Shown piece by piece: positions 46,013 through 55,280 of a stretch of 64,000 nucleotides of DNA. Location of the stretch: the NCBI RefSeq assembly GCF_934191625.1, contig NZ_CAKPUG010000002.1, forward strand, positions 310,001-374,000, in the 5' to 3' direction. The stretch comes from an uncultured Lactococcus sp. Lineage in GTDB: Bacteria; Bacillota; Bacilli; Lactobacillales; Streptococcaceae. A program made the position numbers and the translations under genes. How positions within the stretch are numbered: the first letter of the stretch is position 1; each line of letters starts with the position of its first letter. The notes beneath the pieces are model-generated. The model saw only the letters and a program-made list of their open reading frames with translations, was not told the DNA's origin and made no database searches.

Positions 46013-46921
46013 CTACTTAGGAACCACCGTAGTCAAACCTTTGCGGTATACTGTTATATCTAAAGGTAGCGGCGAGCTTTTATCTCCATCAATCCTTGAA
46101 TAAGGTATATCGTGTTTTTTATTGGCTTGAGCACTTATTTCTAAATGATCTGTGTCAAAATAAGTAATCTCCATAAAATCTTCAATTTGTCCCTTACGTA
46201 GCTTATTAAGGTGGAATAATATTTTAAGTAAATTAATTTCTTTCAAAGAATATACTCGGATAAGTCCATCATCTACCTTAGCGTCTGGCGATAAAGCTTG
46301 CCTGCCTCCGATAGTATTTGTCATTGTAATTAATAATAATTTCGTTTTTAGCGCTTTTGTTTCACCCTTATATTTGAGGTTGATATAATAACTTTTGTTG
46401 TGTCGAATAACCTTATAAGCATCTTTTAAGTAAGCCAAGGGACCAAATTTTTTCTTGTCTGAACTCCTCACATTTTGGGCGATGTCAGCTAAAATACCCA
46501 AGGTCAAACTAGAAATCATATAATTCTCATTTACTTTAGCAATATCAAATTTTTGACGTTCTCCATCAATAAGATTTTGTAAGGCTGCTTCAATATTTTG
46601 AGGAATATGAAGTGATTTTGACAAATTATTGACAGTACCATTGGGAAGGATGCCTAAAATAGACTCTCCACCCCCTTCAAACACACCGGCACATATTTTA
46701 TTGATAGTTCCATCCCCACCTAATGCAACAACAAAGTCTGTATCTTCTTGACTTGCCTTCTTAGCTAATCGTACAGCATCTTCTGGAGTATCTGGATTGA
46801 CATATTCCACATGAAAATCTTTGTTTTCTTCTTTGTCAAAAAAATTCTTGATCGTACTTAATACTTTTTCTTCATCATTTTTTCCTGATTTTTCATTATA
46901 AAATACTTTTACCTGTTTCAT
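46013..46921 (-). CDS. Lipid kinase of the diacylglycerol kinase (DagK/YegS) family
   Basis: 302 residues. The ATP-binding GGDGTINKI motif lies near residue 69-77 (ALGGDGTINKICAGV), with LPNGTVNNLSKSL after it, typical of the DAGK catalytic domain. Likely phosphorylates diacylglycerol or a related lipid at the membrane face. AGGAGG precedes ATG. The gene stands alone. Confidence 0.88.
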   Translation of the reverse strand: MKQVKVFYNEKSGKNDEEKVLSTIKNFFDKEENKDFHVEYVNPDTPEDAVRLAKKASQEDTDFVVALGGDGTINKICAGVFEGGGESILGILPNGTVNNLSKSLHIPQNIEAALQNLIDGERQKFDIAKVNENYMISSLTLGILADIAQNVRSSDKKKFGPLAYLKDAYKVIRHNKSYYINLKYKGETKALKTKLLLITMTNTIGGRQALSPDAKVDDGLIRVYSLKEINLLKILFHLNKLRKGQIEDFMEITYFDTDHLEISAQANKKHDIPYSRIDGDKSSPLPLDITVYRKGLTTVVPK

Positions 46922-47010
46922 TTACACCTCCTCTTTAGATTTCATTCTATCATAGCATTTTTTTGAGGTAAAAAGCTGGACTTCCATTCCAATAGAGCAA
47001 AAGTCACTGT

Positions 47011-48189
47011 CTATCTCTCTGTGATTTTTTCAACATCTTTTACAATATCCACTTGATAAACAACACGCGGATTAAACAATATACGAACCAGTGTATTAAT
47101 CAAGAGCATAATCCACGCAAAGGATAAACTGAATGATAATATCTCAAATGCTGTCAAGTTGAGATAATATAACGGATGCCATAAAAAGTAACCGAAAACA
47201 ATCAGTGCAGCTAAACCATAAGAAATACGATACATATTTTTATCTAAATCTGGTAAAAACCAGCGTATACCTAGAATAGACAGGCTCATAAATAAAACAA
47301 TGAGCTGGGCTGCCACATCGTGCATAATATGTGCTAAGCCGTCACCATTATTGGGAATCAGCCCTACTAAAGCAATAGAAATAGCACATAAAGTTAATAA
47401 GATTTGCAAAATCATAAAACGTATTCGATGTCCTAGCTTTTCACGGATAGATACAAAAATGTAGTCAAACAAGGCAATCATCAGCGCTGCTGAAACTACC
47501 AAAGTCATATTAAATTGCAAACTGGTGTTAGACTCACTTGTCCCTAAGAGGCTAAAGTTCTTTTGCCACCAGTATTGATTATTGTTAGCAGCCATACTTG
47601 CTACAAGTCCACCAACAGAAACCATAATAAGCATATTAATCATCATCTGGATGGAGAATGTATCTACGGCAAAAATAAGCAAGTAGTTTAAAATACCAGA
47701 AAAGATAGCAAAAAGCATCATTGAGGTAAAAACATCAAAACTCAAGCCATAAAAGAGCTGATTTAAGAACCAGAATAAGGCCACTAAACCTAAAGTAACG
47801 ATAATAAAAACAGAAAGAATTACAGATGGAAAAGTACGCCAATATACGCGTGGCAGCATAGTGTTGTAAAGTTCTTTTCGTTTTTTTATAAAAGCTACAA
47901 TAAAGGAAGTCAAAGCCATCGCATTGGCAATAACTAAAACACCAGTCGAAATTGAAGCCGTCCCCGATAGTCTAATCTGACTAAGTCCCATGACCTGAGT
48001 GGCAACAAAAAAGAGGAGTGTACTAAGCGCTGTAGGTATCAAAAAAACTCGCGCTGCATCTTCTCTCTTGTTGGGGGTTTTAGCACGAATGGTGAAGCTG
48101 TTTTTATTATTTTCAACCACTTCGATTTCTTTTTCACCTGACAACTCCAGCTGGTCGTACAGTTCCTCAGGGAGTAATATTTTTTTCAT
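47011..48189 (-). CDS. DUF998-like multi-spanning membrane protein
   Basis: 392 residues. A 40-residue charged N-terminal segment (MKKILLPEELYDQLELSGEK) precedes about ten membrane helices; the arrangement resembles DUF998 proteins, whose function is unknown. The cytosolic start looks like a small separate domain. Its ATG overlaps the stop of the DUF1934 gene (TAAATG) and there is no good ribosome site, so translation is probably coupled to it. Confidence 0.65.
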   Translation of the reverse strand: MKKILLPEELYDQLELSGEKEIEVVENNKNSFTIRAKTPNKREDAARVFLIPTALSTLLFFVATQVMGLSQIRLSGTASISTGVLVIANAMALTSFIVAFIKKRKELYNTMLPRVYWRTFPSVILSVFIIVTLGLVALFWFLNQLFYGLSFDVFTSMMLFAIFSGILNYLLIFAVDTFSIQMMINMLIMVSVGGLVASMAANNNQYWWQKNFSLLGTSESNTSLQFNMTLVVSAALMIALFDYIFVSIREKLGHRIRFMILQILLTLCAISIALVGLIPNNGDGLAHIMHDVAAQLIVLFMSLSILGIRWFLPDLDKNMYRISYGLAALIVFGYFLWHPLYYLNLTAFEILSFSLSFAWIMLLINTLVRILFNPRVVYQVDIVKDVEKITER

Positions 48190-48567
48190 TTAACTCAATT
48201 TCCAATCAATTCTCATCCGGTATTCCCCGATAGGGATATCATTTTGAGCTAAACGGTATTTCAATTTCACATGTTTTAACTCTTCACTCATATGAAAACC
48301 ATCTGTCAAAATCTCCAAACGTCCTAAACCTTCATAAAGAGTATGTGTCGGAAGCTCCTTATGAAAACGCATGATAACTGGTTTTTCAGCATAACGGGTC
48401 ATGCTCAGTTCTGTTTCATCGAACTTTATCAAGACTTTTTCTTCTTCAGCATTCTTATAATATAATGCAATTTTATTCCCTAACTTTTTAACATCACCTT
48501 CAAAAGTTTCACGAATAAATTCTTCTTGTCCATCAATAACAATACGGTTCCGAATAGTAATTTCCAT
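48190..48567 (-). CDS. DUF1934 family protein
   Basis: 125 residues from ATG 48567: MEITIRNRIVIDGQEE, then alternating beta strands ending EYRMRIDWKLS. This is the DUF1934 (YwiB-type) beta-barrel, lipocalin-like fold, function unknown. I chose 48567 over the longer frame because homologous sequence begins there; no ribosome site precedes it. A TAAAAT box ends 7 nt upstream with TTTACT 17 nt before, so a leaderless mRNA is likely. Confidence 0.82.
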   Translation of the reverse strand: MEITIRNRIVIDGQEEFIRETFEGDVKKLGNKIALYYKNAEEEKVLIKFDETELSMTRYAEKPVIMRFHKELPTHTLYEGLGRLEILTDGFHMSEELKHVKLKYRLAQNDIPIGEYRMRIDWKLS

Positions 48568-48767
48568 AACTGTTATTTTACTATAACTTGCCTTAATAGT
48601 AAAATGGCAATTTATATCAATTTCGGTTATAATTATATTACAGTAATGCAAGAGTTTTCATTAAGTTAGAGTCTCTTTTGATGACTCTTTGACGAAAAAC
48701 TTATCTTGAAACTAAAATATGTTCAATCACTTCAAGATAATTGCATGCAAAATGCAAAGGAGGTTGT
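48568..48767. promoter_or_regulatory. Divergent region DUF1934 / HD hydrolase
   Basis: Toward the HD gene there is TATAAT (48628-48633), giving a leader of about 128 nt that contains a 10-bp perfect inverted repeat (48701-48710/48731-48740) and a TTGCAT/ATGCAA repeat just before the ribosome site. Toward DUF1934 lies the leaderless-type promoter. Confidence 0.5.
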
Positions 48768-50066
48768 ATGGCACATCTCGAAAAAGTTTTTCGTGATCCC
48801 GTTCATGACTATATTCATGTCGAAAACGAAACAATTTATGATTTAATTAATACTGCAGAATTCCAGCGGTTACGTCGTATAAAACAACTGGGTACTTCTT
48901 CTTATACATTTCACGGCGCCGAACATAGTCGCTTCTCTCATTGTATGGGTGTTTATCATATTGCTAAAACGATCACTGAATGGTTTACTAAGCGTTATCC
49001 TGAAACTTGGAATCCAGAAGAAAATTTAGTCACACAATGTGCAGCTTTATTGCATGACGTTGGTCATGGCGCTTATTCTCATACTTTTGAGGGCCTCTTT
49101 GGCACAGATCATGAAGCCGTGACAAGTGAGATTATCACCTCACCAACTACTGAAATCAATGCGGTTTTACGCAGAGTAAGTTCTGATTTCCCTGAACAGG
49201 TCGCTTCTGTCATTTCTCATGACTATCCCAACCCACAAGTGGTGCAGCTTATTTCCAGCCAAATTGATGCGGACCGGATGGATTATCTTTTAAGGGATGC
49301 TTACTACACTGGTGCAGTTTATGGACAGTTTGATTTGACCCGTATTCTGCGTGTGATCGCGCCTCATGAGCATGGTATTGTCTTCAGAATTTCTGGTATG
49401 CATGCGGTTGAGGACTACATCGTCAGCCGTTATCAAATGTACATGCAGGTCTACTTTCATCCTGCAAGCCGCTCAATGGAAGTTATTCTCCAAAATTTGC
49501 TTAAACGCGCTAAATATTTATACAAGTATGATCAAGATTACTTTGCGCAAACCAGCCCTTGTTTAGTGCCCTTCTTTGAAAATAAACAAACATTGCAAGA
49601 TTATCTTGCTTTGGATGATGGTGTGATGAACACCTATTTTCAAACTTGGATGGCTAACAAAGATGAGATTTTGGCCAAACTCGCCCAGATGTATATCAAT
49701 CGTCATCTGTTAAAATCATTGGAATACAATGAAGGACAAGAAGTACAGCTGGATCTTTTTAGCTCGAATGCTTCACTTTTAGACAAACTACGTGAGCGAG
49801 TTGAAAAAGCTGGCTTTGACCCTCAATATTTTACGGGTACTAACAGTAATTTCGATCTCCCTTATGACTTTTATCGCCCCAATTCAAATAAACCTCGAAC
49901 ACAAATTGAAATTTTACAAAAAGACGGCAGCCTCATTGAGCTTTCCGAGGTATCCCCTATTGTAGCCAGCTTAGCAGGCACCATTCATGGAAACAGCCGC
50001 TTCTACTTTCCTAAAGTAATGTTGGAAAATCCTGAATTCATCTCCTTTATACACACAAACCTTTAA
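48768..50066 (+). CDS. HD-domain phosphohydrolase
   Basis: 432 residues. Metal-binding motifs HSRFSHCMGVYHIA near residue 53-66 and LLHDVGHGAYSHTFE near residue 98-112; RDPVHDYIHVE at the start is typical of SAMHD1/YwfO-type dNTPases and related enzymes. Likely hydrolyses (deoxy)nucleotides. ATG 48768 is chosen because AAAGGAGG lies 4 nt upstream; nine extra residues from 48741 are not supported. Followed 20 nt later by a HAD hydrolase. Confidence 0.9.
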   Translation: MAHLEKVFRDPVHDYIHVENETIYDLINTAEFQRLRRIKQLGTSSYTFHGAEHSRFSHCMGVYHIAKTITEWFTKRYPETWNPEENLVTQCAALLHDVGHGAYSHTFEGLFGTDHEAVTSEIITSPTTEINAVLRRVSSDFPEQVASVISHDYPNPQVVQLISSQIDADRMDYLLRDAYYTGAVYGQFDLTRILRVIAPHEHGIVFRISGMHAVEDYIVSRYQMYMQVYFHPASRSMEVILQNLLKRAKYLYKYDQDYFAQTSPCLVPFFENKQTLQDYLALDDGVMNTYFQTWMANKDEILAKLAQMYINRHLLKSLEYNEGQEVQLDLFSSNASLLDKLRERVEKAGFDPQYFTGTNSNFDLPYDFYRPNSNKPRTQIEILQKDGSLIELSEVSPIVASLAGTIHGNSRFYFPKVMLENPEFISFIHTNL

Positions 50067-50086
50067 TTAGAAAAGAGAAAAATAAA

Positions 50087-50899
50087 ATGATTAAACTTAT
50101 CGCTATTGACATCGATGGCACCCTATTGGATCCGGAACGCAAAATCACACCTGAAGTTAAGCAGGCCATTGCGGAAGCCAAAGCTGCTGGAGTAAAGGTT
50201 GTTATTACGACAGGTCGACCTCTTATGGGTGTCCATGATATTTTGGAAGAATTAGAATTGACTGACTACAGTGATTATGTAATCACTTATAATGGTGCTT
50301 TAGTTCAACGTGCGACAGGCGAAGAATTCATCGTGGAAACCTTAGAGGCTGAGGATGTTCTTGATATTGATGCGGCTGCTCGTAAAATTGGTGTGCATAT
50401 GCATGCTATTACTAAAAAAGGGATCTATACAAGTAATCGTGACATTGGTAAATATACTATTCACGAAGCATCTTTGGTCAATATGCCCCTTTATTTCCGT
50501 CAACCTGAAGAAATAGCGGCACTTGAAGTTGCAAAAGTAATGATGATTGATGAACCTGAAGTGTTAGACAATGCTATCGCCTACTTACCTTTTGAATTTT
50601 TTGAACGTTATAACATGGTCAAATCAACTCCATTTTATTTGGAATTCATGAATAAAAAAGCCAGCAAAGGGAATGCTGTATTACACTTAGCTAAAAAACT
50701 TTTCTTGGACATAGATGAGTTAATGGCTATTGGTGACCAAGAAAATGATCGTTCTATGCTTGAAGCTGTAGGAAATCCTGTTGTCATGGGCAATGGTAAA
50801 GAAGAACTGAAAAAAATCGCCAAGTATGTTACAAAGTCTAATGCTGAGTCTGGCGTCGCTCACGCCATCAACGAATGGGTTTTAAAAGATTATCAGTGA
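50087..50899 (+). CDS. Cof-type HAD-IIB hydrolase (sugar-phosphatase-like)
   Basis: 270 residues. The nucleophile motif IAIDIDGTLLDPERK is at residues 5-19, TTGRP near residue 44, and the C-terminal acidic motif GDQENDRSMLE near residue 220. Members dephosphorylate phosphosugars or flavin precursors. Follows the HD gene closely (20 nt) with AAAGAG before the ATG, so the two are probably cotranscribed. Confidence 0.92.
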   Translation: MIKLIAIDIDGTLLDPERKITPEVKQAIAEAKAAGVKVVITTGRPLMGVHDILEELELTDYSDYVITYNGALVQRATGEEFIVETLEAEDVLDIDAAARKIGVHMHAITKKGIYTSNRDIGKYTIHEASLVNMPLYFRQPEEIAALEVAKVMMIDEPEVLDNAIAYLPFEFFERYNMVKSTPFYLEFMNKKASKGNAVLHLAKKLFLDIDELMAIGDQENDRSMLEAVGNPVVMGNGKEELKKIAKYVTKSNAESGVAHAINEWVLKDYQ

Positions 50900-51031
50900 G
50901 CTCTCTGATGCTTAATCCATTATAGGTAATTAAAAACGTGGTATAGCGCAGCTCATTACCAATACATAAATAGCTCAACTTATTGAGTAATTTTTAGCTC
51001 AACCTGTAGAAAATTACCTTGATAAAATACA

Positions 51032-51063
51032 AAAAAAGCAAACTTCTTGAGGTTTGCTTTTTT
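51032..51063. terminator. Bidirectional terminator between HAD hydrolase and trhO
   Basis: A 12-bp perfect stem (51032-51043/51052-51063) with A and T runs on the two sides. The preceding 130 nt (50900-51031) hold no gene, only short GGTAAT/ATTACC repeats. Confidence 0.88.
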
Positions 51064-51068
51064 GTATA

Positions 51069-52082
51069 TTAACTTCTTCCTTTAGTGAAGAAAGTTGGAT
51101 CAGCTGCTCGCTCAGCGATTAAAGCATTGATTTCTTCATCAGATAAGCTGAGTTCCTCCACACAACTTTGTGAACAACAACCTTCAAAGCGCTCCGCACA
51201 ATTTTCACACTGGATAAACAAACGATGGCAAGCTTTATTTTTACAGTTAGTATGCATATCACAAGCTTCACCACATTGTGGACATGTTGAGAGGACATCA
51301 TCGGTGATACGTTCTCCCATCCGCTCATCAAACACAAAGTTTTTACCAATAAATTCAATAGGTAAATCTTGTTCTTTGGCTTTACGTGCGTATTCAATAA
51401 TTCCGCCTTCAACGTGGTAAACATTCTCAAACCCTTCATGCTTCATAAAAGCACTTGCTTTTTCGCAACGGATTCCACCTGTGCAGTACATGACAATATT
51501 TTTATCTTTATCTTCTTTAAGCATCTCTGCAGCCATTGGCAACTGTTCACGGAAAGTTGCAGACGGCACTTCTAAGGCATCTTTGAAATGGCCTACTTCA
51601 TATTCGTAGTGGTTACGCATATCAACAAAAATCGTGTCTTCTTTACCGAGCATCTCATTTACTTCTTCAGCTTTTAAATATTGCCCGACATCCGAAGGAT
51701 CAAATGCAGGGTCATCAATGCCATCAGCCACAATTTTGTTACGGACTTTCATACGTAAGACCCAGAAAGATTTACCATCATCTTTAATTGCATAGTTTAA
51801 GCGAAGTCCATCTAGTTCTGGTGCTGTCTGATAGAGCGTCGTTTTGAATTTTTCTAAATTAGGAGTGGGCACACTAATTTGTGCGTTAATTCCTTCTTTT
51901 GCAATATAGACACGCCCAAAGACCTTTAAATCCTCGAATTTCATGTAAAGATTATCACGAAATTCTTGCGGGTCAGAAATATTAAAGTATTTATAAAAAG
52001 AAATAGTTGTACGGGGCTCTGTTTCAGCCTCTAAGCGTTCTTTTAATTCTTTATTTGAAATTTTATTGTGTAAGATAGTCAT
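51069..52082 (-). CDS. trhO: tRNA uridine 34 hydroxylase TrhO (rhodanese-fold)
   Basis: 337 residues. N-terminal acylphosphatase-like domain ([18 protein letters not shown]), rhodanese domain with catalytic cysteine in [13 protein letters not shown], and a cysteine-rich C-terminal region (CPQCGEACD ... [16 protein letters not shown]). TrhO hydroxylates U34 of certain tRNAs with O2. ATG 52082 is chosen because homology begins at MTILHNK; the 39 residues of the longer frame are lysine-rich and unlike the family. A TGCTACCAT box ends 6 nt before the ATG and no ribosome site is present. Confidence 0.9.
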   Translation of the reverse strand: MTILHNKISNKELKERLEAETEPRTTISFYKYFNISDPQEFRDNLYMKFEDLKVFGRVYIAKEGINAQISVPTPNLEKFKTTLYQTAPELDGLRLNYAIKDDGKSFWVLRMKVRNKIVADGIDDPAFDPSDVGQYLKAEEVNEMLGKEDTIFVDMRNHYEYEVGHFKDALEVPSATFREQLPMAAEMLKEDKDKNIVMYCTGGIRCEKASAFMKHEGFENVYHVEGGIIEYARKAKEQDLPIEFIGKNFVFDERMGERITDDVLSTCPQCGEACDMHTNCKNKACHRLFIQCENCAERFEGCCSQSCVEELSLSDEEINALIAERAADPTFFTKGRS

Positions 52083-52155
52083 ATTTCTATGGTAGCATAG
52101 CTTTATATTTTTCTTAAGAAATGCGCTTGTGTTTTTATACACAAAGATTGATATA

Positions 52156-52185
52156 AAAAAAGCACCATCAAGAAAGTGCTTTTTT
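52156..52185 (-). terminator. Terminator overlapping the end of the DUF3592-like gene
   Basis: A 10-bp stem (52156-52165/52176-52185) followed by T residues on the minus strand. Its upstream arm lies inside the last codons of the gene, and it isolates that gene from trhO. Confidence 0.82.
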
Positions 52186-52623
52186 TTCTTCTTCAGCAAG
52201 TTGTTCTAGTTTTTGCATACGAGTCATCAACTGTCTTTCCCCTAAGAGAATAACTAATAATAATAAGCCCCAACCGGCAAGGATCCCTGCAGTACGCATC
52301 AGACCATCTCCACGATAAGTCAAAAAGATACGTTCCGGATGTTCATTATCCACATAAATTTTAATTTTTGTATCTACAGTACCCAAGTTTCTGAAGTATG
52401 TGTCTAAGGGGCGTACCTGATGCCCAACTCCTTCAAATGTATAGCTTACTTCTTTTAGTGCTTCATCCCCGCGGACAATCACACCTTGAGTTTCAGTTTT
52501 TGTGACATTTTTATTAGCCATATGAACCCCAGTAAAAAAGAGGGAGCCAGTGATTAATGCTAAGCCAACAACGAGTAAGAGAATTCTTGAAATCCCTTGC
52601 AGTATTTTTACCGTATTCTTCAT
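52168..52623 (-). CDS. DUF3592-like membrane protein
   Basis: 151 residues with a membrane helix near each end (about 8-30 and 112-130) and an extracellular beta-rich section between them, containing [16 protein letters not shown] and the [13 protein letters not shown] segment seen in DUF3592 proteins. Function unknown. The start may be ATG 52623 or a TTG at 52638; no ribosome site is clear for either. Monocistronic, ending in a terminator that overlaps its last codons. Confidence 0.65.
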   Translation of the reverse strand: MKNTVKILQGISRILLLVVGLALITGSLFFTGVHMANKNVTKTETQGVIVRGDEALKEVSYTFEGVGHQVRPLDTYFRNLGTVDTKIKIYVDNEHPERIFLTYRGDGLMRTAGILAGWGLLLLVILLGERQLMTRMQKLEQLAEEEKKALS

Positions 52624-52955
52624 ATATAACCTATACAAATTCTAATCTTAATTTTAGTCTCCCTCTATTATATCAAAATTATCGTTTGGACTCTAGTTAA
52701 CTATAATTTTTAAGGTTATAAATTTATTTTCTATAGTGCTCGTCCTCAGCAGAACTATTTAATCTGCTTTAGTTTTCTATCTAATCTAAAATATTTCGAA
52801 TGCTATTCAGCCTATGCCAATCAGAATGGCAAAATTATTATTTAAAAACACTACTTAATTCAATCTGACCATCCGCTCACTCTTCAAAATTATAGAAATC
52901 TATGCTACACTCTAAGGAAGTACTCGCTTGTAATAGTGATTTTTGAGGAGAAATA
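52624..52955. other. AT-rich intergenic region with the promoter of the CatA-like gene
   Basis: About 330 nt without a gene. A TGCTACACT extended -10 box near 52900-52910 precedes the downstream gene's GAGGAG site. A small TGCCA/TGGCA inverted repeat lies near 52815-52831. Nothing else recognised. Confidence 0.45.
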
Positions 52956-53600
52956 ATGAACTTTAAATATATTGACATGACTTCCTACAAACGTCTTTCT
53001 CATTTTGAATATTTTAAAAGTCTTGCTCAACCCTATGTTGGAGTTTCTGTTAATGTAAATATTACAAAACTTGTCGCAACGATAAAAAAGAATAAATTAC
53101 CATTTTTCTTAACCCTTTGTTACTGTGTATCGCAAGCAGCAAATGGAGTTCCTGAGTTTAAGCAACGTATAGTTGCAGATAAAATAGTAGAATTCAAGTC
53201 CTGTCCGACTTCACATACAGTTTCCTTGGACGACGGAACCTATACTTACTGCAATCTCGATTATTCACCTGATTTTGACGTTTTTTTGAACTATGCCATA
53301 AAGGAACAAGAAAAAGCCAAAAAATCAAGTTCTATCGATGAGGAGGGAGAAGATACTTTAAATAAATTATTTATCTCAACTCTACCGTGGTTCTCTTTTA
53401 CTTCTATGATTAATCCCACACCCATTCCTGCAGACAGCAATCCAAGAATTACCTGGGGGAAATATTTTGAGCAGAACAAGGAACTGTTGCTCCCTCTTTC
53501 TATCCTTGCTAATCACGCTCTTGTTGACGGGGCGCATATTGCAGCCTTTTACGCATTATTGGAGGAAGAAATTGAAAAAATAGTCCAGCACCACCAATAA
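52956..53600 (+). CDS. CatA-like O-acetyltransferase (chloramphenicol acetyltransferase fold)
   Basis: 214 residues. The catalytic motif HALVDGAHIAAF (HxxxDGxH) near residue 188-199 and the SFTSMINP segment near residue 148 place it in the type A CAT family. Housekeeping relatives in streptococci are often annotated CatA-like without proven resistance, so the substrate is unknown. GAGGAG precedes the ATG. Confidence 0.82.
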   Translation: MNFKYIDMTSYKRLSHFEYFKSLAQPYVGVSVNVNITKLVATIKKNKLPFFLTLCYCVSQAANGVPEFKQRIVADKIVEFKSCPTSHTVSLDDGTYTYCNLDYSPDFDVFLNYAIKEQEKAKKSSSIDEEGEDTLNKLFISTLPWFSFTSMINPTPIPADSNPRITWGKYFEQNKELLLPLSILANHALVDGAHIAAFYALLEEEIEKIVQHHQ

Positions 53601-53605
53601 AAAAA

Positions 53606-53620
53606 GAGCCTGAGCTCCTT
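53606..53620 (+). terminator. Weak terminator after the CatA-like gene
   Basis: A 4-bp GAGC/GCTC stem extended by A-T pairs, followed by TTTT. Better matched on the minus strand than the plus. Confidence 0.3.
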
Positions 53621-53655
53621 TTCAGTAAACACCATTAGAACTTACTATGGGGTTC

Positions 53656-53671
53656 TGTTATAATTTAACTA
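53656..53671 (+). promoter_or_regulatory. Extended -10 predicting a leaderless phosphoesterase mRNA
   Basis: TGTTATAAT (TATAAT 53659-53664) ends 6 nt before ATG 53671, with no ribosome site. The best -35 is poor. Confidence 0.65.
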
Positions 53672-54549
53672 TGAAAAAATTAGCACTGCTTTCAGATTTG
53701 CATCTGGATGTCAATCAATTTGCAGAACCTGAAATTCAGGTTTTAATTGATACTCTGCAAGAGCAGCATGTGACAGACTTACACTTTGCAGGCGACATGT
53801 CCAATGACTATAAAAAAATTACAGCCCCTTTTTTTAATCAATTATCGAAGAACTTCGACATCAGCCATAATCTTGGTAATCACGATATGGTCCACTTGTC
53901 GGAAAAAGAAATTAATGCGCAAGATTTTTCGCTCAAGTATTTTGATGATACACTTTTGGTTAGTTTTCATGGCTGGTATGACTACTCTTTTGTTCAAAAT
54001 TACTCCGATGAGAAACTTTTAGCCTTTAAGAACAGTTTTTACTTTGATCGAAAAATTCATCGTGACTATAGTGATGCCCTTACAACACAGCATACACTCC
54101 ATACCCTCGAAACTATTTTGAGAAAGCTAGATTTTGAGGGGCGTATTATTATTGCTATGCATTTTGTTCCACACAAAGCCTTTTCGATTAATACAGCTTA
54201 TAAGAAATTTGAGCGTTTTAATGCTTATCTTGGTTCTCAAGCTTACCATGAGTTATTCGTTCAATTTCCTCAAATTACGGATGTTATCTTTGGGCACGCG
54301 CATCACCGGATTTCAGCCCAAGTTATAGACGGGATTACCTATCATTCACGTCCCTTAGGTTATACTTACGAGTGGCAAATGGTTAGCGATTTCCTCCAAG
54401 ATTATCCCGAATACCAAATCGAAGAAAACTATCATTTACGTAAAAGATATCAGGCCATTAGGTCGCTTGGTAGCTGGAAAGATTACCATAAGAAGAATCT
54501 GTCAAAGGAGTTTCTCAGTAGCTTAAGTTTTTTCGAGCTCCCAACCTAA
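53671..54549 (+). CDS. Calcineurin-like metallophosphoesterase
   Basis: 292 residues. Metal-binding motifs in order: SDLHLD (residues 7-12), FAGDMSND, NLGNHD, AMHFVPH, and FGHAHHR near residue 207. Soluble; substrate unknown. ATG 53671 (MKKLALLSDLHLD) is the family start; the eight extra residues from 53647 lie in the promoter. The mRNA is probably leaderless. Confidence 0.9.
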   Translation: MKKLALLSDLHLDVNQFAEPEIQVLIDTLQEQHVTDLHFAGDMSNDYKKITAPFFNQLSKNFDISHNLGNHDMVHLSEKEINAQDFSLKYFDDTLLVSFHGWYDYSFVQNYSDEKLLAFKNSFYFDRKIHRDYSDALTTQHTLHTLETILRKLDFEGRIIIAMHFVPHKAFSINTAYKKFERFNAYLGSQAYHELFVQFPQITDVIFGHAHHRISAQVIDGITYHSRPLGYTYEWQMVSDFLQDYPEYQIEENYHLRKRYQAIRSLGSWKDYHKKNLSKEFLSSLSFFELPT

Positions 54550-54621
54550 GTTCAGAAAATTTTTGAATATTATGCTATAATAATAAGCGAGAACTTTGAA
54601 TTTTGGAAAGTTGGTGAAGCC

Positions 54622-55152
54622 TTGAATCTTCCGAAAGAAGGCGACCTTGTCACGATTCAAAGCTATAAACATGATGGCAGTTTACATCGTACTTGGCGAG
54701 ATACGATGATACTGAAAACAAATGAAAATTCAATTATTGGTGTAAATGACCACACACTTGTAACCGAGTCAGACGACCGTCGTTGGGTCACACGTGAACC
54801 TGCAATCGTTTATTTCCACAAAAAGTTTTGGTTTAACATCATTGCTATGATTCGTGAGGAAGGCGTCAGCTACTACTGCAACCTTGCGAGCCCCTTTGTC
54901 CTAGACAATGAGGCGCTGAAATACATCGACTACGATCTCGATGTAAAAGTATTTAAAGATGGCGAAAAAAAGCTCCTGGATGTTGAAGAATATGAACGTC
55001 ACAGAAAACAAATGAACTACTCTCCGGAAATTGACTACATTTTGAAAGAAAATGTAAAAATCCTTGTTGATTGGATAAATAATGAACGCGGACCTTTTTC
55101 TAAAGAGTATGTTGATATTTGGTATAATCGCTATCATCAATTAAAAAAGTAG
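54622..55152 (+). CDS. DUF402 family nucleoside tri/diphosphatase (Ntdp type)
   Basis: 176 residues starting at [23 protein letters not shown], then RTWRDTMIL and [28 protein letters not shown]. This is the DUF402 family found in streptococci and staphylococci, whose members hydrolyse nucleoside tri- and diphosphates. TTG at this place is conserved in relatives. A TGCTATAAT promoter lies about 50 nt upstream. Ends in a terminator. Confidence 0.9.
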   Translation: MNLPKEGDLVTIQSYKHDGSLHRTWRDTMILKTNENSIIGVNDHTLVTESDDRRWVTREPAIVYFHKKFWFNIIAMIREEGVSYYCNLASPFVLDNEALKYIDYDLDVKVFKDGEKKLLDVEEYERHRKQMNYSPEIDYILKENVKILVDWINNERGPFSKEYVDIWYNRYHQLKK

Positions 55153-55173
55153 TCTAATTGGACTACTTTTTTT
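55148..55173 (+). terminator. Terminator of the DUF402 gene
   Basis: 7-bp stem (55148-55154/55161-55167) followed by TTTTTT. Confidence 0.88.
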
Positions 55174-55179
55174 GAAAGT

Positions 55180-55209
55180 AAAAAGAGAAACTAGACGTTT
55201 CTCTTTTTT
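55180..55209 (-). terminator. Terminator of rapZ-yvcK-whiA
   Basis: A 12-bp stem (55180-55191/55197-55208), A and T runs on both sides; 70 nt after whiA. Confidence 0.82.
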
Positions 55210-55280
55210 AGTTTAGTTGAACTATTATTAACTCAGTATTTAAGAAAGGAAAACTATTTTCCCCTTCTTTACCTGCAAAA

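Noticed and set aside
52083..52199. 39-residue extension of TrhO
   Set aside because: Lysine-rich, overlaps the neighbouring gene's terminator and lies upstream of the predicted promoter.
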